Source of the DNA: Antarcticimicrobium luteum
Lineage (GTDB): Bacteria > Pseudomonadota > Alphaproteobacteria > Rhodobacterales > Rhodobacteraceae
Direction of reading: 5' to 3'
NCBI RefSeq assembly: GCF_004358185.1
Contig: NZ_SMUV01000071.1
Location: forward strand, 1-64,000
DNA: 64,000 bases
Made by a program: the position numbers and the translations under genes. Under the pieces are notes generated by a model that saw only the letters and a program-made list of their open reading frames with translations, did no database searches and was not told the origin of the DNA. Position 1 is the first letter of the stretch. Every line of letters begins with the position of its first letter. Below, in pieces: positions 53,274-62,448 of the stretch.

Positions 53274-53590
53274 ACAGAACCGAGTTCATCATCACCACGG
53301 CGATCATCCTGTTCATCGCCTTTGTCGTCGGCTGGTTTGCCCATTGGCTGCTGCACCGGTTCACCCGCGTGAAGCAGAGCGACGTCGCGGACCTGGACCG
53401 GATGAGCCAGGAGCTGCACGAGGCCGAGGAAACCCGCGATCAGGCGATCACCTATCTGCAGCAGCGCGAAGCGGAGTTGAGCAATCAGCTTGCGCAGACC
53501 GAGGCCGAGCTGAAGGCCGCGATGGACGGGCTGCGCGATGTGCGCCAGGAGGCCGAAGAGCTGCGCGCGCAGGTCAGCCGGGCGAAATAG
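53270..53590 (+). CDS. Small membrane protein with coiled coil, coupled to the OmpA gene
   Basis: 106 residues; the ATG overlaps the OmpA-family stop. One membrane helix (IITTAIILFIAFVVGWFAHWLL) is followed by a long coiled coil rich in E, Q and A (residues about 38-104), probably cytosolic. No family is recognised beyond this layout. The overlap suggests it works with the OmpA/BON protein at the envelope. Confidence 0.8.
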   Translation: MNRTEFIITTAIILFIAFVVGWFAHWLLHRFTRVKQSDVADLDRMSQELHEAEETRDQAITYLQQREAELSNQLAQTEAELKAAMDGLRDVRQEAEELRAQVSRAK

Positions 53591-53609
53591 GGCCGCGCCG
53601 CACGCTTCG

Positions 53610-54167
53610 TCATTCGCTCCAGTACTCTGCCCGGTCGATCGCCGCGGCGCAGCCGAGGGTACTGCCCGCGGCACTTTCCAGTGCACCGGGGGTCAACTCC
53701 TGCGCCATCCAGGCGTCGGCGTGCCGAGCCGGGATCGGATAGGGCGCGGCCACCGCGCGGCAGGGGCGGAACCCGTGGCGCGGATAATACCCCGGATGGC
53801 CGAGAACAAAGACCAGCCCGGCCCCCGCCTGCCGCAGCCGCGCCAGCCCGTCGCGGATCAGCCTGCCGCCGACGCCGGTGCCCTGCGCGTCGGGGCGCAC
53901 GGCGAGCGGGCAAAGCAACCGCGCCTCTGTCCCGCCCGGATCGGGCGCGAGCGTGGCACGCGTGAACAGGATATGCCCCAGCGGCTGGCCGGCATGTTCG
54001 GCCAGCAGCGACAGCCGCGGCGCGGCCGTGGGATCGTCCAGCAGGGCCCCGACCAGATCGGCGATCACCGGCCCCTCTTCAGGCCCGAAGCCGGCGCAGT
54101 GCAGGGCGCGCAGCGTGTCGCGATCATCCGCGCGGGCGGGGCGAACGGACAGCGGGCATCGCTTCAT
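53610..54167 (-). CDS. GNAT-family N-acetyltransferase
   Basis: 185 residues. The CoA-binding motif of GNAT enzymes is seen in LAVRPDAQGTGVGGRLIRDG (R/Q-x2-G-x-G), followed by LVFVLGHPGYYPRHGF as the motif B strand. It acetylates an unknown amine or, as in YhbS types, a small metabolite. Its gene lies 9 nt downstream of moaE and may be read through from that operon. Confidence 0.88.
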   Translation of the reverse strand: MKRCPLSVRPARADDRDTLRALHCAGFGPEEGPVIADLVGALLDDPTAAPRLSLLAEHAGQPLGHILFTRATLAPDPGGTEARLLCPLAVRPDAQGTGVGGRLIRDGLARLRQAGAGLVFVLGHPGYYPRHGFRPCRAVAAPYPIPARHADAWMAQELTPGALESAAGSTLGCAAAIDRAEYWSE

Positions 54168-54176
54168 CGTTCCGCC

Positions 54177-54620
54177 TCACCAGCGGTGCAGAGCGTCTTC
54201 ATCCGCGTCCTTGGCGGCGACCCAGTCGGCCCCCTCGGCCGTGAGTTCCTTTTTCCAGAACGGCGCCCGGGATTTGAGGTAGTCCATCAGGTATTCGGCG
54301 GCCTCGAAGGCGTCCTTGCGGTGCGGGGCCGCGGTGGCGACCATCATGATCGGTGCGCCCGGCGCCAGCCGCCCGTAGCGGTGGATCACCAGCACATCGG
54401 CCAGCGACCAGCGCCCGGCGGCCTGCTGCGCGATGTCGCCGATCGCCTTTTCGGTCATGCCCGGGTAATGCTCGATCTCCATCGCCTGCAAGCCGCCGCC
54501 GGGCAGATCGCGGACGACGCCGGTGAAGGTGACGACGGCCCCGGCACCGGCGACGCCGGCGGCAAAGGCATTGGCCTCCTCGCCCAGATCGAAGGGGGCG
54601 GTCTGAACCGAAATCCGCAT
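54177..54620 (-). CDS. moaE: Molybdopterin synthase catalytic subunit
   Basis: 147 residues. The MoaE blocks VVTFTGVVRDLP, MEIEHYPGMTEKAI, VIHRYGRLAPGAPI and KSRAPFWKKELTAEG are all present, the last with the catalytic lysines. With MoaD it inserts sulfur into precursor Z to form molybdopterin. It starts 3 nt after moaD. Confidence 0.94.
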   Translation of the reverse strand: MRISVQTAPFDLGEEANAFAAGVAGAGAVVTFTGVVRDLPGGGLQAMEIEHYPGMTEKAIGDIAQQAAGRWSLADVLVIHRYGRLAPGAPIMMVATAAPHRKDAFEAAEYLMDYLKSRAPFWKKELTAEGADWVAAKDADEDALHRW

Positions 54621-54623
54621 GGC

Positions 54624-54869
54624 TCAGCCCCCCGTCATCGGCGGGAAAAAGGCCACCTCGCGCACACCCTCGAGCGGCGCGTCGAACTCCGCAAGTTCCT
54701 GATCGAGCGCGACGCGCAGCGCCGAGAGATCGGCGAAGGCGGCTTCATAACGCTCTTCGCGGGCGCGCAGTTCCGCGACCAGATCGGCGACGGTGGCGGC
54801 CTCGGTCTCGACCCGTTCGCGCGGCAGGCCGATCCGTTCGCGGACCCAGGCGAAATACAGAACCTCCAT
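54624..54869 (-). CDS. moaD: Molybdopterin synthase sulfur carrier subunit
   Basis: 81 residues with the ubiquitin-like fold and the C-terminal glycine pair (PPMTGG) that becomes the thiocarboxylate. It supplies sulfur to MoaE. It shares one base with the pgsA stop and is 3 nt upstream of moaE. Confidence 0.94.
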   Translation of the reverse strand: MEVLYFAWVRERIGLPRERVETEAATVADLVAELRAREERYEAAFADLSALRVALDQELAEFDAPLEGVREVAFFPPMTGG

Positions 54870-55540
54870 CAGCGCGTCTCCCTCAGATGCGGCAATGCCT
54901 TACGTAGGTAATCGAGGCCGGTGATCAATGTCAGCGCCGCCGCGATCCACAGCAGCCACAGCCCGGCGCGCCCCGACCAGATCATGCCCTCGTACATCAG
55001 ACGCAGCCTGTGCAGATCCTCGACCTCGCCGTTCAGAATCCGCTGCAACAGCGCCTCGTCCATGCCCCAGGAATTCATCACCAGATGATGTTCGAAAATG
55101 CCCTGCGAGAAAAGGGTGGCGATGGCGATCATCTGCGCCGTGGTCTTCCATTTGGCGAGTTTGGTGACCCTGAGCGTGCCGGCGGTATCGCCGAGAAACT
55201 CGCGCAGTCCCGAAACGAACACCTCGCGGAACAGGATCACCGTCGCCGGCAGCACCAGCCAGGGCGTCCAGTGCTTGGCCGCGTAGCCCACCAGGATCAT
55301 CAGTGCGATCACCACCATCGCCTTGTCGGCGATGGGATCGAGCATCGCGCCCATCTTGGTTTCCTGTTTCCAGGCCCGCGCAAGATAGCCGTCGAACCAG
55401 TCGGTCACCGCCGCGCCGACGAACAGCACCAGCGCGTACCAGTCGGCATAAGGGCGGGAAAAATAAAGGAACATGACAGCCAGGCCTGGCGCCGCCAGAA
55501 GCCGAAGCAGGGTCAGGATATTGGGCACGTTCCAACGCAT
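54869..55540 (-). CDS. pgsA: CDP-diacylglycerol-glycerol-3-phosphate 3-phosphatidyltransferase
   Basis: 223 residues, four membrane segments. The CDP-alcohol phosphotransferase motif D-G-x2-A-R-x8-G-x3-D-x3-D is complete in DWFDGYLARAW and GAMLDPIADKAMV. It makes phosphatidylglycerol phosphate in the inner membrane. It is upstream of moaD in the same operon and 115 nt downstream of uvrC. Confidence 0.93.
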   Translation of the reverse strand: MRWNVPNILTLLRLLAAPGLAVMFLYFSRPYADWYALVLFVGAAVTDWFDGYLARAWKQETKMGAMLDPIADKAMVVIALMILVGYAAKHWTPWLVLPATVILFREVFVSGLREFLGDTAGTLRVTKLAKWKTTAQMIAIATLFSQGIFEHHLVMNSWGMDEALLQRILNGEVEDLHRLRLMYEGMIWSGRAGLWLLWIAAALTLITGLDYLRKALPHLRETR

Positions 55541-55655
55541 TTCCGGACCCTATACCGGAGGTCTGGAATGTGGAAGCGGGGCGCAACAGAATTCTGCCCG
55601 CTTCGGGCAGATGCCGCCGGCGGGCGTATCTGAAAGTGAAAGAGGCCGGGAACGG

Positions 55656-57533
55656 TCAGCCCCGGTCGTGAAAGAAATCGTAAATCGTTTCGGCCATCGA
55701 GTCCGAAATCCCCTCGACCGCCTTGAGATCGGCCAGATTGGCGCGGCTGACCGCCTTGGCGCTGCCGAAATGGGCCAGCAGGGCGCGTTTGCGGGTCGCC
55801 CCCACCCCGGCGATGTCGTCCAGCGGCGTGGCGCTGACCGCCTTGGCGCGCTTGGCGCGGTGGGTGCCGATGGCAAAGCGGTGGGCCTCGTCGCGCAGGC
55901 GCTGGACGAAATAGAGTACCGGGTCGTTGCGGCGCAGCGCAAAGACCGATTCGCCGGGTCGGTGAAACTCCTCCTTGCCGTGGTCGCGATCGATGCCCTT
56001 GGCGACGCCGACCATCGGAATATCCTCGACCCCGTATTCCTCCATGATCTGATAGACCGCGCTGACCTGTCCGGCGCCGCCATCGATCAGCAGCAGGTCG
56101 GGCCAGAGCCCCTTGTCGCGGTCGGGATCCTCTTTCAGCAGGCGGGTGAAGCGGCGTGCCAGCACCTCTTTCATCATGCCGAAGTCGTCGCCGGGGGTCA
56201 GATCGTCGCCGCGGATGTTGAACTTGCGATAGCTGTTCTTCATGAACCCGTCCGGGCCGGCCACGATCATTCCGCCCACCGCGTTGGTGCCCTGGATGTG
56301 CGAGTTATCGTAGACCTCGATCCGTTGCGGCGGACCGTCCAGCCCAAAGGCGTCGGCCAGCCCCTGCAGCAGCCGGGTCTGTGTGGCGCTTTCGGCCATG
56401 CGGCGGGCCAGGCTTTCGCGGGCGTTGCGCAGCGCGCCGGAGACCAGCTCGGCCTTTTCGCCGCGCTGGGGCACCAGCAGCTCGACCCTGCGACCGGCCT
56501 TGTCGCACAGCGCCTGGGTCATCAGGTCGGCGTTCTCGATGGCGTCGGACAGGATCAGCTGCCGGGGCGGCTCCTTGTTGTCGTAGAACTGGCCGAGAAA
56601 GGCCTCCATCACCTCGGCCGACGAGACGTCTGCGCCCACGCGGGGGTAGAAATCGCGGTTGCCCCAGTTCTGGTTGGCGCGGATGAAGAACACCTGCACA
56701 CAGGCCTGCCCGCCCTCCATGTGCAGCGCGATCACGTCGGCCTCGGTCACGCCGCGCGGGTTGATGCCCTGCGCCGTCTGCACGCTGGTCAGGGCGCGGA
56801 TCCGGTCGCGCAGCCCGGCGGCGCGTTCGAATTCCATCGCGTCGGAGGCCGCCTGCATCTGGTCTGCCAGCTCTTCCTGAATCCTGGTCGAGCGGCCCGA
56901 AAGGAAGCGTTCGGCGTCGCGGACGCTGTCGGCATAGTCCGCCTCGGAAATCAGCCCGACGCAGGGGCCGGAACACCGCTTGATCTGGTACAGCAGGCAA
57001 GGCCGCGTGCGGCTGGCGAACATCGCGTCCGAGCAGTTGCGCAGCAGGAACGCCTTTTGCAGCTGATTGAGCGTCCGGTTGACCGCGCCGGCGCTGGCGA
57101 AGGGGCCGAAATAGCTGCCCTTCTCCTTTTTCGCGCCGCGGTGCTTCTTGATCTGGGGAAAGGCATGATCCCTGGCGACAAGGATATTGGGAAAGCTTTT
57201 GTCGTCGCGCAGCAGCACATTGTATTTCGGCTTGAGTTGTTTGATCAGGTTCTGTTCAAGCAGCAGCGCCTCGGTCTCGGTCCGCGTCGTCAGGAACATC
57301 ATCGAGGCGGTTTCACGGATCATGCGGTCGATCCGCGGGGTATGTCCGCTGGGCCGCGCATAATTCGAAACCCGGGCCCGCAGATTGCGGGCCTTGCCGA
57401 CATAGAGCACCCGCGCCTGGGCATCGAGCATCCGGTAGACCCCGGGCGATCCGTCAAGGGTCTTGAGATAGCTCTGGATGCAGGCATAGCCTGTCAGCTG
57501 CGGCTGGACGGCGGGGTCGGTGGGCTCGCTCAT
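55656..57533 (-). CDS. uvrC: Excinuclease ABC subunit C
   Basis: 625 residues. The GIY-YIG nuclease is at the N-terminus ([26 protein letters not shown]), then the cysteine cluster region [15 protein letters not shown], the UVR helix near [14 protein letters not shown], the RNase H-like nuclease with [14 protein letters not shown] and [12 protein letters not shown], and a C-terminal HhH pair. It makes the two incisions in nucleotide excision repair. The uvrC, pgsA, moaD, moaE genes lie in the same order and strand. A short low-GC3 open frame overlaps its ATG but is probably not a gene. Confidence 0.95.
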   Translation of the reverse strand: MSEPTDPAVQPQLTGYACIQSYLKTLDGSPGVYRMLDAQARVLYVGKARNLRARVSNYARPSGHTPRIDRMIRETASMMFLTTRTETEALLLEQNLIKQLKPKYNVLLRDDKSFPNILVARDHAFPQIKKHRGAKKEKGSYFGPFASAGAVNRTLNQLQKAFLLRNCSDAMFASRTRPCLLYQIKRCSGPCVGLISEADYADSVRDAERFLSGRSTRIQEELADQMQAASDAMEFERAAGLRDRIRALTSVQTAQGINPRGVTEADVIALHMEGGQACVQVFFIRANQNWGNRDFYPRVGADVSSAEVMEAFLGQFYDNKEPPRQLILSDAIENADLMTQALCDKAGRRVELLVPQRGEKAELVSGALRNARESLARRMAESATQTRLLQGLADAFGLDGPPQRIEVYDNSHIQGTNAVGGMIVAGPDGFMKNSYRKFNIRGDDLTPGDDFGMMKEVLARRFTRLLKEDPDRDKGLWPDLLLIDGGAGQVSAVYQIMEEYGVEDIPMVGVAKGIDRDHGKEEFHRPGESVFALRRNDPVLYFVQRLRDEAHRFAIGTHRAKRAKAVSATPLDDIAGVGATRKRALLAHFGSAKAVSRANLADLKAVEGISDSMAETIYDFFHDRG

Positions 57534-57610
57534 ATTCGAGAATTATGATTCTCTGCCGCCGCCTGCAATCTGATCCGGGCGATTTCAAGAGAAAACAAAT
57601 CCACCAAAGT

Positions 57611-57619
57611 TGTGGATAA
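57611..57619 (-). promoter_or_regulatory. Perfect DnaA box upstream of uvrC
   Basis: TGTGGATAA on the plus strand is TTATCCACA on the minus strand, the high-affinity DnaA 9-mer. It lies 78 bp upstream of the uvrC ATG. DnaA could regulate uvrC, or the box could be incidental (expected about once in 130 kb per strand by chance). Confidence 0.5.
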
Positions 57620-57680
57620 GCCTGCAGATAACTTCCGGCGACGGGGAAAATTCCATTGTCCCATGGGGGGTTCCTTGGTT

Positions 57681-57697
57681 TGCCTAAAATTTAGGCA
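57681..57697. promoter_or_regulatory. 17-bp palindrome upstream of uvrC
   Basis: TGCCTAAA (57681-57688), centre A, TTTAGGCA (57690-57697). Perfect 8-bp arms around one base, the size of an operator for a dimeric regulator. The regulator is not identified. Confidence 0.5.
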
Positions 57698-57711
57698 CTC
57701 TCGCAACAGAC

Positions 57712-57770
57712 TGAAAACAAAAGGAATTTTTGCATCAATCGCCAAGCCAATGAAAACAAAGGGGTTTTTG
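57712..57770. repeat. Two direct repeats of about 20 bp, 39 bp apart
   Basis: Copy 1 (57712-57732) and copy 2 (57751-57770) both follow TGAAAACAAA, a short variable G/A stretch, then TTTTTG, and each contains a small inverted repeat CAAA...TTTTG. The starts are 39 bp apart, nearly four helical turns, so a protein could bind both on one face. They resemble iterons in size, but only two copies are present. Confidence 0.5.
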
Positions 57771-57823
57771 TAACGCTTTGATGACGCCTCTGTGAACCGT
57801 GCAAAACTTTGACCTGGCGGAAC

Positions 57824-58603
57824 TTATTCGGGCCCAAGGACATCGGGGGTTTGCCAGCCCAGATGCTGGCCGCCATCGACGCAAATCAGTTGGCCGGTCA
57901 CCGCCGGCGCGTCCAGGAAATACCCCAACGCGGCGGTGATGTCCGCCGGACTGGCGCCGCGGCCGGAGACGGTATTGGCCCGTTGCGCGGCGAAATGCGC
58001 CTCGGACTGGCGGTGGCCCTGCAAGGTGGGGCCGGGCCCGATCGCGTTTACCCGGATCGCCGGGGCCAGTGCCTGGGCGGTGGTGCGGGTCATCGCCCAG
58101 AGCCCCATCTTGGCGATGGTGTAGGTCATGAATTCCGGCGTCAGCTTGCGCACCCGCTGGTCGATCATGTTGACGATCAGCCCGGCGGCGATCGGCTCTC
58201 CGGCCGCGTCGTGGGCCGGTGCCAGCTCCTGCGCCGCCATCGCCTGGGTCAGCACGAAGGGGGCGCGGAGGTTGCTTTCCATATGCCGGTCCCAGCTGTT
58301 CCGGGTGGCGGTGGAAATGGTGTCGTATTCGAAGATCGAGGCGTTGTTGATCAGGCAGGTGATCGACCCGCCCAACGCTTCGGCCGCGCGCGGCAGCAAC
58401 TCGGCGGTGTGTTCCTCGTGCAGAAGATCCGCTGGCAGCGTGACCGCGTCCCGGCCCAGCGCCCGGATCTCCTCGGCGGTGGCCTCGGCCGCCGCGCCGG
58501 AGGCGGCGTAGTGCACCGCCACGTCATAGCCGCGCCGGGCCATGTAAAGCGCCATCGCGCGACCCAACCGCAGGCCCGCGCCAGTGACAAGACAACGTGT
58601 CAT
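57824..58603 (-). CDS. SDR-family reductase, pteridine reductase (FolM/PTR1)-like
   Basis: 259 residues. The Rossmann motif is TGAGLRLGRAMALYMARRG, then NNASIFEYDT, and the catalytic Y-x3-K is in MTYTIAKMGL. The position before it reads NMIDQRV, with the aspartate that replaces the usual SDR serine in PTR1 and FolM, and the end has the VDGGQHL pattern of that group. It would reduce dihydromonapterin or dihydrofolate with NADPH. Ordinary SDR activity on another substrate is possible. It is 31 nt downstream of the antiporter gene. Confidence 0.82.
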   Translation of the reverse strand: MTRCLVTGAGLRLGRAMALYMARRGYDVAVHYAASGAAAEATAEEIRALGRDAVTLPADLLHEEHTAELLPRAAEALGGSITCLINNASIFEYDTISTATRNSWDRHMESNLRAPFVLTQAMAAQELAPAHDAAGEPIAAGLIVNMIDQRVRKLTPEFMTYTIAKMGLWAMTRTTAQALAPAIRVNAIGPGPTLQGHRQSEAHFAAQRANTVSGRGASPADITAALGYFLDAPAVTGQLICVDGGQHLGWQTPDVLGPE

Positions 58604-58634
58604 CGCATCGGTCCTCGTTCCTGCCCGGCCGGTG

Positions 58635-59597
58635 TCAGATCAGCACCGCGCCAACATAGATGACATATAGCATGCTCAGCGCGATGCCCCACATCCGGTT
58701 GATGTCGCGGCCGAAAAACACGAAAGGCACCAGCAGAAGCGAGGCCCCCAGCATCACCCAGAGGTCGAAACGCAGAAACTCCGGATCAACCGGGATCGGC
58801 CCGAACAGCGTTGCAACCCCGATGATGGCCAGCAGGTTGAACATGTTGGACCCGATCACGTTGCCCAGCGCCACGTCGGCCTGCCGGCGCAGCGCCGCCA
58901 TCACCGTCGTGGCCAGCTCCGGCAGCGAGGTGCCCAGCGCCACCAGCGTCAGCCCGATAACCGTATCGCTGACACCATAGGTGCGGGCGATGACCGAGGC
59001 GTTCTCGACCAGAAGGTTGGCGCCCAGCGGCAGGCCGATCAGGCCCAGCGCCAGATAGATGCCGATGCGCCAAAAGGGCATGTCGGGATCGGCCTCGTCC
59101 AGCCCGTCCAGCACGTCGAGCCCCTCGTTCTCCCGGGCGCCGTTGCGGCGATGGTTCAGCGCCTCGCGCATCTGATCCCACAGGACCAGGGCCAGCGCCG
59201 CCAGCAGCACAATCCCCGACAGCAGCGTGAAGGTTCCCAGAAAGGCCAGCGCGATGAACAGCACCGAAGAGACCAGCATGAAGACATAGCTTTTCCGGGT
59301 GTCGCACTCGCTGGTGTGCATATGGGCCATGATTGCCGGCAGTCCGAGAACGATCAGGATATTCGCGGTGTTCGAACCCACCACATTGCCCAGCGCGATG
59401 CCCGGCGCATGGTCGGTCACCGCCTTGATCGAGATCAGCAGCTCGGGCGCCGAGGTGCCGAAGGCGACGATGGTCAGGCTGACGATCAGCGCCGGCACGC
59501 CCAGCCGCAGGCTGAGATTGACCGCGCCGCGCACCAGCGCATCGCCGGCCAGCAGCAGGATGACCAGCCCCAGCGCGGCAAACAGCCATGGCGTCAT
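58635..59597 (-). CDS. Calcium/sodium antiporter (CaCA family)
   Basis: 320 residues from the ATG at 59597, which overlaps the stop of the small upstream gene. Two inverted alpha repeats are visible: IVAFGTSAPELLISIKA with GNVVGSNTANILIVLGL, and LVALGTSLPELATTVMA with GNVIGSNMFNLLAIIG, the ion-binding segments of Na+/Ca2+ exchangers. Ten membrane helices are expected, with an acidic cytosolic loop between the halves. It is in a minus-strand group with the S49 peptidase and the small zinc-ribbon-like protein. Confidence 0.9.
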   Translation of the reverse strand: MTPWLFAALGLVILLLAGDALVRGAVNLSLRLGVPALIVSLTIVAFGTSAPELLISIKAVTDHAPGIALGNVVGSNTANILIVLGLPAIMAHMHTSECDTRKSYVFMLVSSVLFIALAFLGTFTLLSGIVLLAALALVLWDQMREALNHRRNGARENEGLDVLDGLDEADPDMPFWRIGIYLALGLIGLPLGANLLVENASVIARTYGVSDTVIGLTLVALGTSLPELATTVMAALRRQADVALGNVIGSNMFNLLAIIGVATLFGPIPVDPEFLRFDLWVMLGASLLLVPFVFFGRDINRMWGIALSMLYVIYVGAVLI

Positions 59598-59767
59598 GAC
59601 CGCCGCCCCCCCTTGCCGCAATCGCAGGGGCCCTTGCCGATCCGAAACCGGCCGCAGCGCGGACAGCGCGCCGAAGACAGTTTTTTCTGCCCGGGAAATC
59701 GCAGCTTTCCGAACATGGCCAGCACCGCCATAGCAGCGAGAAAGAGGGAAACGATCTTGAAAATCAC
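59594..59767 (-). CDS. 57-residue membrane protein with zinc-ribbon-like tail
   Basis: The GTG at 59765-59767 starts one base after the stop of the S49 peptidase gene (TGAcGTG), so translation is probably coupled; a longer reading from 59812 would overlap that gene. One membrane helix (IVSLFLAAMAVLAMFG) precedes a cysteine cluster CPRCGRFRIGKGPCDCG, with C-x2-C and C-x-C like a small zinc ribbon facing the cytosol. Its stop overlaps the antiporter ATG. Function is unknown. Confidence 0.7.
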   Translation of the reverse strand: MIFKIVSLFLAAMAVLAMFGKLRFPGQKKLSSARCPRCGRFRIGKGPCDCGKGGRRS

Positions 59768-59768
59768 G

Positions 59769-60566
59769 TCAGAGGCCAAAGCGCGCGAAGGCCGCACGCT
59801 CCTCGACGCCAAGGAGCGCGTCCTGTGCCATCTGCGCGCCGAAGCGCGACCAGATCGGGCGGCGCAGGGAATACCGGCGGAAGTGGGCCTTTTCGCCGAA
59901 GCGGTCCTGCATCTTGGGCTTGAGATGGGCGATCCCGTCGATCAGGCCCAGATCGGTCGCCCGTCGCGCAGCCCAGATCTCGCCGGTGAAGAGATTGGTC
60001 TTGGTGTCCAGCCTGTCGCCCCGGCGCGCCTTGATCTGGGCGATGAAATTCTCGTGCAGGTCGCCCAGGATCACCTTCAGCCGCGCCACGTCCTCGGGGT
60101 TTTCCGGGCGGAACGGATCGAGCATGGATTTGGATTCTCCGGCGGTATGGACCCGCCGTTCCACCCCCTGGCGCGCCAGCAGGATATGGGCGCCGAACCC
60201 AGATGAAATCACCCCGATCGAACCGAGGATCGAATTGGCGTCGGCCCAGATCTCATCCGCCGCCGAGGCCAGCCAGTACCCGCCCGAGGCGGCCACATCC
60301 TCGACAAAGGCAAAGGCGGGAACCTTGGTTTCCTCGGACAGCCGCCGGATGCGCGCGGCAATCAGCGAGGATTGCACCGGCGAGCCGCCGGGCGAGTTGA
60401 TCTCCAGCGCGACGGCGGCGGGCTTGCCCCGCCGGAACGCCTTTTCCAGCAGCGGCGCAACGCTTTGATCGTTCAGCGTGCTGCGTCCGCCCGTACCGAT
60501 CATGCCGGTCAGGCGCACCACGGAAACCAGCGGCGGGTTCTGGATGAAAGGCAGTCGCAGCTTCAT
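59769..60566 (-). CDS. S49-family peptidase (SppA/SohB-like)
   Basis: 265 residues. The Ser/Lys dyad is in ASGGYWLASAADEIWA (serine) and GESKSMLDPF (lysine); the NSPGGSP turn and SILGSIGVIS block are also present. There is no membrane helix, unlike many SppA proteins, so it may act in the cytosol or peripherally. It cleaves signal peptides or damaged membrane proteins. It heads the operon with the zinc-ribbon-like protein and the antiporter. Confidence 0.88.
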   Translation of the reverse strand: MKLRLPFIQNPPLVSVVRLTGMIGTGGRSTLNDQSVAPLLEKAFRRGKPAAVALEINSPGGSPVQSSLIAARIRRLSEETKVPAFAFVEDVAASGGYWLASAADEIWADANSILGSIGVISSGFGAHILLARQGVERRVHTAGESKSMLDPFRPENPEDVARLKVILGDLHENFIAQIKARRGDRLDTKTNLFTGEIWAARRATDLGLIDGIAHLKPKMQDRFGEKAHFRRYSLRRPIWSRFGAQMAQDALLGVEERAAFARFGL

Positions 60567-60672
60567 ACCGCCCGATGTAGAATGCCGTCTGCCGACAAAC
60601 AAGGGATCGCAGAGACAGAAAGCCCCGGCCGGGGATTTCACGCCACGTTCGCCGGAAAAAACGTCCGGAGGG

Positions 60673-61434
60673 TCAGCTGCGGATGCGCCAGCCGGTGCGG
60701 AATATCCACCAGATGACACCCAGGCACAGGCAGGTGAAACCGGCGATCGCCAACAGGCTGAGGCCGACCGGCACGTCGGCGGCATCGAAGAACGACCAGC
60801 GGAATCCCGAGATCAGATAGACCACCGGATTGAACAGCGTGATGGTCTGCCAGACCGGCGGCAGCATGGTGATCGAGTAGAAGGAGCCGCCGAGGAACAC
60901 CAGTGGGGTGACCACCAGCAGCGGCACCAGTTGCAACTGCTCGAAATTTTTCGCCCAGATGCCGATGATGAATCCCATCAGCGCGAAACTGAGACAGGTC
61001 AGGACCAGGAACAGCACCATCGCAAGCGGGTGGGCGATCGGGAAATCGACGAACAGCGCGGCGGTGCACAGGATCACCGTGCCGATGAACAGCGCCTTGG
61101 TTGCCGCCGCCCCCACATAGCCCAGGACAATCTCCAGAAAGGTCACCGGGGCGGACAGAAGCTCATAGATGGTGCCGATGAATTTCGGAAAGTAGATCCC
61201 GAAGGAGGCGTTCGAGATCGACTGGGTGATTACCGACAGCATGATCAGCCCCGGCACGATGAAGGCGCCGTAACTGATCCCCTCGACCTGCTCGATCCGG
61301 CTGCCGATGGCGGTGCCGAACACCACGAAATAGAGCGAGGTGGACAGCACCGGCGACAAAAAGCTCTGCATCAGCGTGCGAAAGAACCGCGACATCTCGA
61401 AACGGTAGATCGCGGCGATGGCCCCCCAGTTCAT
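60673..61434 (-). CDS. ABC-2-type transporter permease
   Basis: 253 residues with six membrane segments; the [12 protein letters not shown] and [12 protein letters not shown] blocks are typical of the ABC-2 exporters. It forms an exporter with the ATPase encoded just upstream, whose stop it overlaps by 4 nt. The likely cargo is a drug, polysaccharide or lipid-like molecule, not readable here. Confidence 0.9.
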   Translation of the reverse strand: MNWGAIAAIYRFEMSRFFRTLMQSFLSPVLSTSLYFVVFGTAIGSRIEQVEGISYGAFIVPGLIMLSVITQSISNASFGIYFPKFIGTIYELLSAPVTFLEIVLGYVGAAATKALFIGTVILCTAALFVDFPIAHPLAMVLFLVLTCLSFALMGFIIGIWAKNFEQLQLVPLLVVTPLVFLGGSFYSITMLPPVWQTITLFNPVVYLISGFRWSFFDAADVPVGLSLLAIAGFTCLCLGVIWWIFRTGWRIRS

Positions 61435-62360
61435 GATCGTCCCTCCGTGACCAGATCGACGAAGATTTCCTCAAGGCTGCTTTGCCGCGTGCTCAGATCG
61501 CGCAGCACCAGACCGGCCCCGGCGATGTCGTTCAGCAGTTTGGTGATGCCGGTGCGTTCGGCCTGGGTGTCATATTCGAACATCAACACATCACCCTCGC
61601 CCTCCAGGCTCAGCCCCGGCTGCGCCAGCGCCGGCGGGATCGCGTCCAGCGGCTCGCTCAGGTGCACCTCGATCCGCTTCTTCCCGAGCCGGGTCATCAA
61701 CCTGTCCTTATCCTCGACCAGCAACAGTTCGCCGCCGTTAATGACCCCGATGCGGTCGGCGATCGCCTCGGCCTCTTCTATGTAATGGGTGGTCAGGATG
61801 ATGGTGACACCATCGGCCTTCAGATCGGCGACGATGCCCCACATGTCCTTGCGCAACTCCACATCGACACCGGCGGTCGGCTCGTCCAGGAACAGAACCC
61901 GTGGCTCATGCGCCAGCGCCTTGGCGATCAGCACCCGGCGTTTCATGCCGCCGGACAGCTCCTTGATCTGGGCGTTGCGCTTGTCCCACAGCGACAGCCG
62001 GCGCAGGATCTTTTCGATCAGCGCCTCGTCGCGGCGATGGCCGAACAGGCCGCGCGAAAAGCGCACGGTCTTGATCACCTTCTCGAAGGGCTCCAGCGAT
62101 ACCTCCTGCGGCACCAGACCGATCAGCGCGCGGGCGGCGCGGAAATCGGTCAGGATGTCGTGCCCGCCCACGGTGACCTTGCCCGACGTGGGCGTGGTGA
62201 TGCCGCAGACGGTCGAAATCAGCGTGGTCTTGCCCGCCCCGTTGGGGCCGAGCAGGGCGATGATCTCGCCCTCCCGGATCTCGAGGGTGACGCCCTTGAG
62301 CGCCTGAAACCCTCCGTCATAGGTCTTGCGCAGGTCGCGGATCGACAGCATCGCGGACAT
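61431..62360 (-). CDS. ABC transporter ATP-binding protein (drug/polysaccharide export type)
   Basis: 309 residues; the ATG at 62360 is followed by [18 protein letters not shown]. Walker A is GPNGAGKTT, the signature [16 protein letters not shown] and Walker [14 protein letters not shown]. The C-terminal 80 residues form the extra domain of the DrrA/NodI/NatA branch. It powers the ABC-2 permease encoded directly after it. Confidence 0.92.
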   Translation of the reverse strand: MSAMLSIRDLRKTYDGGFQALKGVTLEIREGEIIALLGPNGAGKTTLISTVCGITTPTSGKVTVGGHDILTDFRAARALIGLVPQEVSLEPFEKVIKTVRFSRGLFGHRRDEALIEKILRRLSLWDKRNAQIKELSGGMKRRVLIAKALAHEPRVLFLDEPTAGVDVELRKDMWGIVADLKADGVTIILTTHYIEEAEAIADRIGVINGGELLLVEDKDRLMTRLGKKRIEVHLSEPLDAIPPALAQPGLSLEGEGDVLMFEYDTQAERTGITKLLNDIAGAGLVLRDLSTRQSSLEEIFVDLVTEGRS

Positions 62361-62448
62361 GAGTTCTTCCTTTCGCGCGCAACTTAATGCGCCCGCCCGG
62401 GACAGAACAGCGCCCCGGTGCACACGGGGGTGCGCGATTTTGCAGGGA

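Larger units (their letters stand above)
57534..57823. other. AT-rich non-coding region upstream of uvrC
   Basis: 290 bp with base composition clearly lower in GC than its surroundings and no convincing gene. It holds a perfect DnaA box, a 17-bp palindrome and a pair of direct repeats (listed separately), and must contain the uvrC promoter on the minus strand. It follows the stop of the FolM-like gene. Confidence 0.6.

Noticed and set aside
57530-57676. 44-codon open frame (ATG at 57666 on the minus strand) whose stop overlaps the uvrC ATG
   Set aside because: It has an AAGGA site and an ATGA overlap, but only about 44 percent of third codon positions are G or C, far below real genes here, and it contains rare codons (TTA, AGA, ATA). 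It runs through the DnaA box. More likely leader DNA, though coupling to uvrC is not excluded.
57534-57823. Chromosomal or plasmid replication origin
   Set aside because: Only one DnaA box and two repeat copies, no dnaA, hemE, parAB or rep gene nearby. Kept as an unexplained element only.
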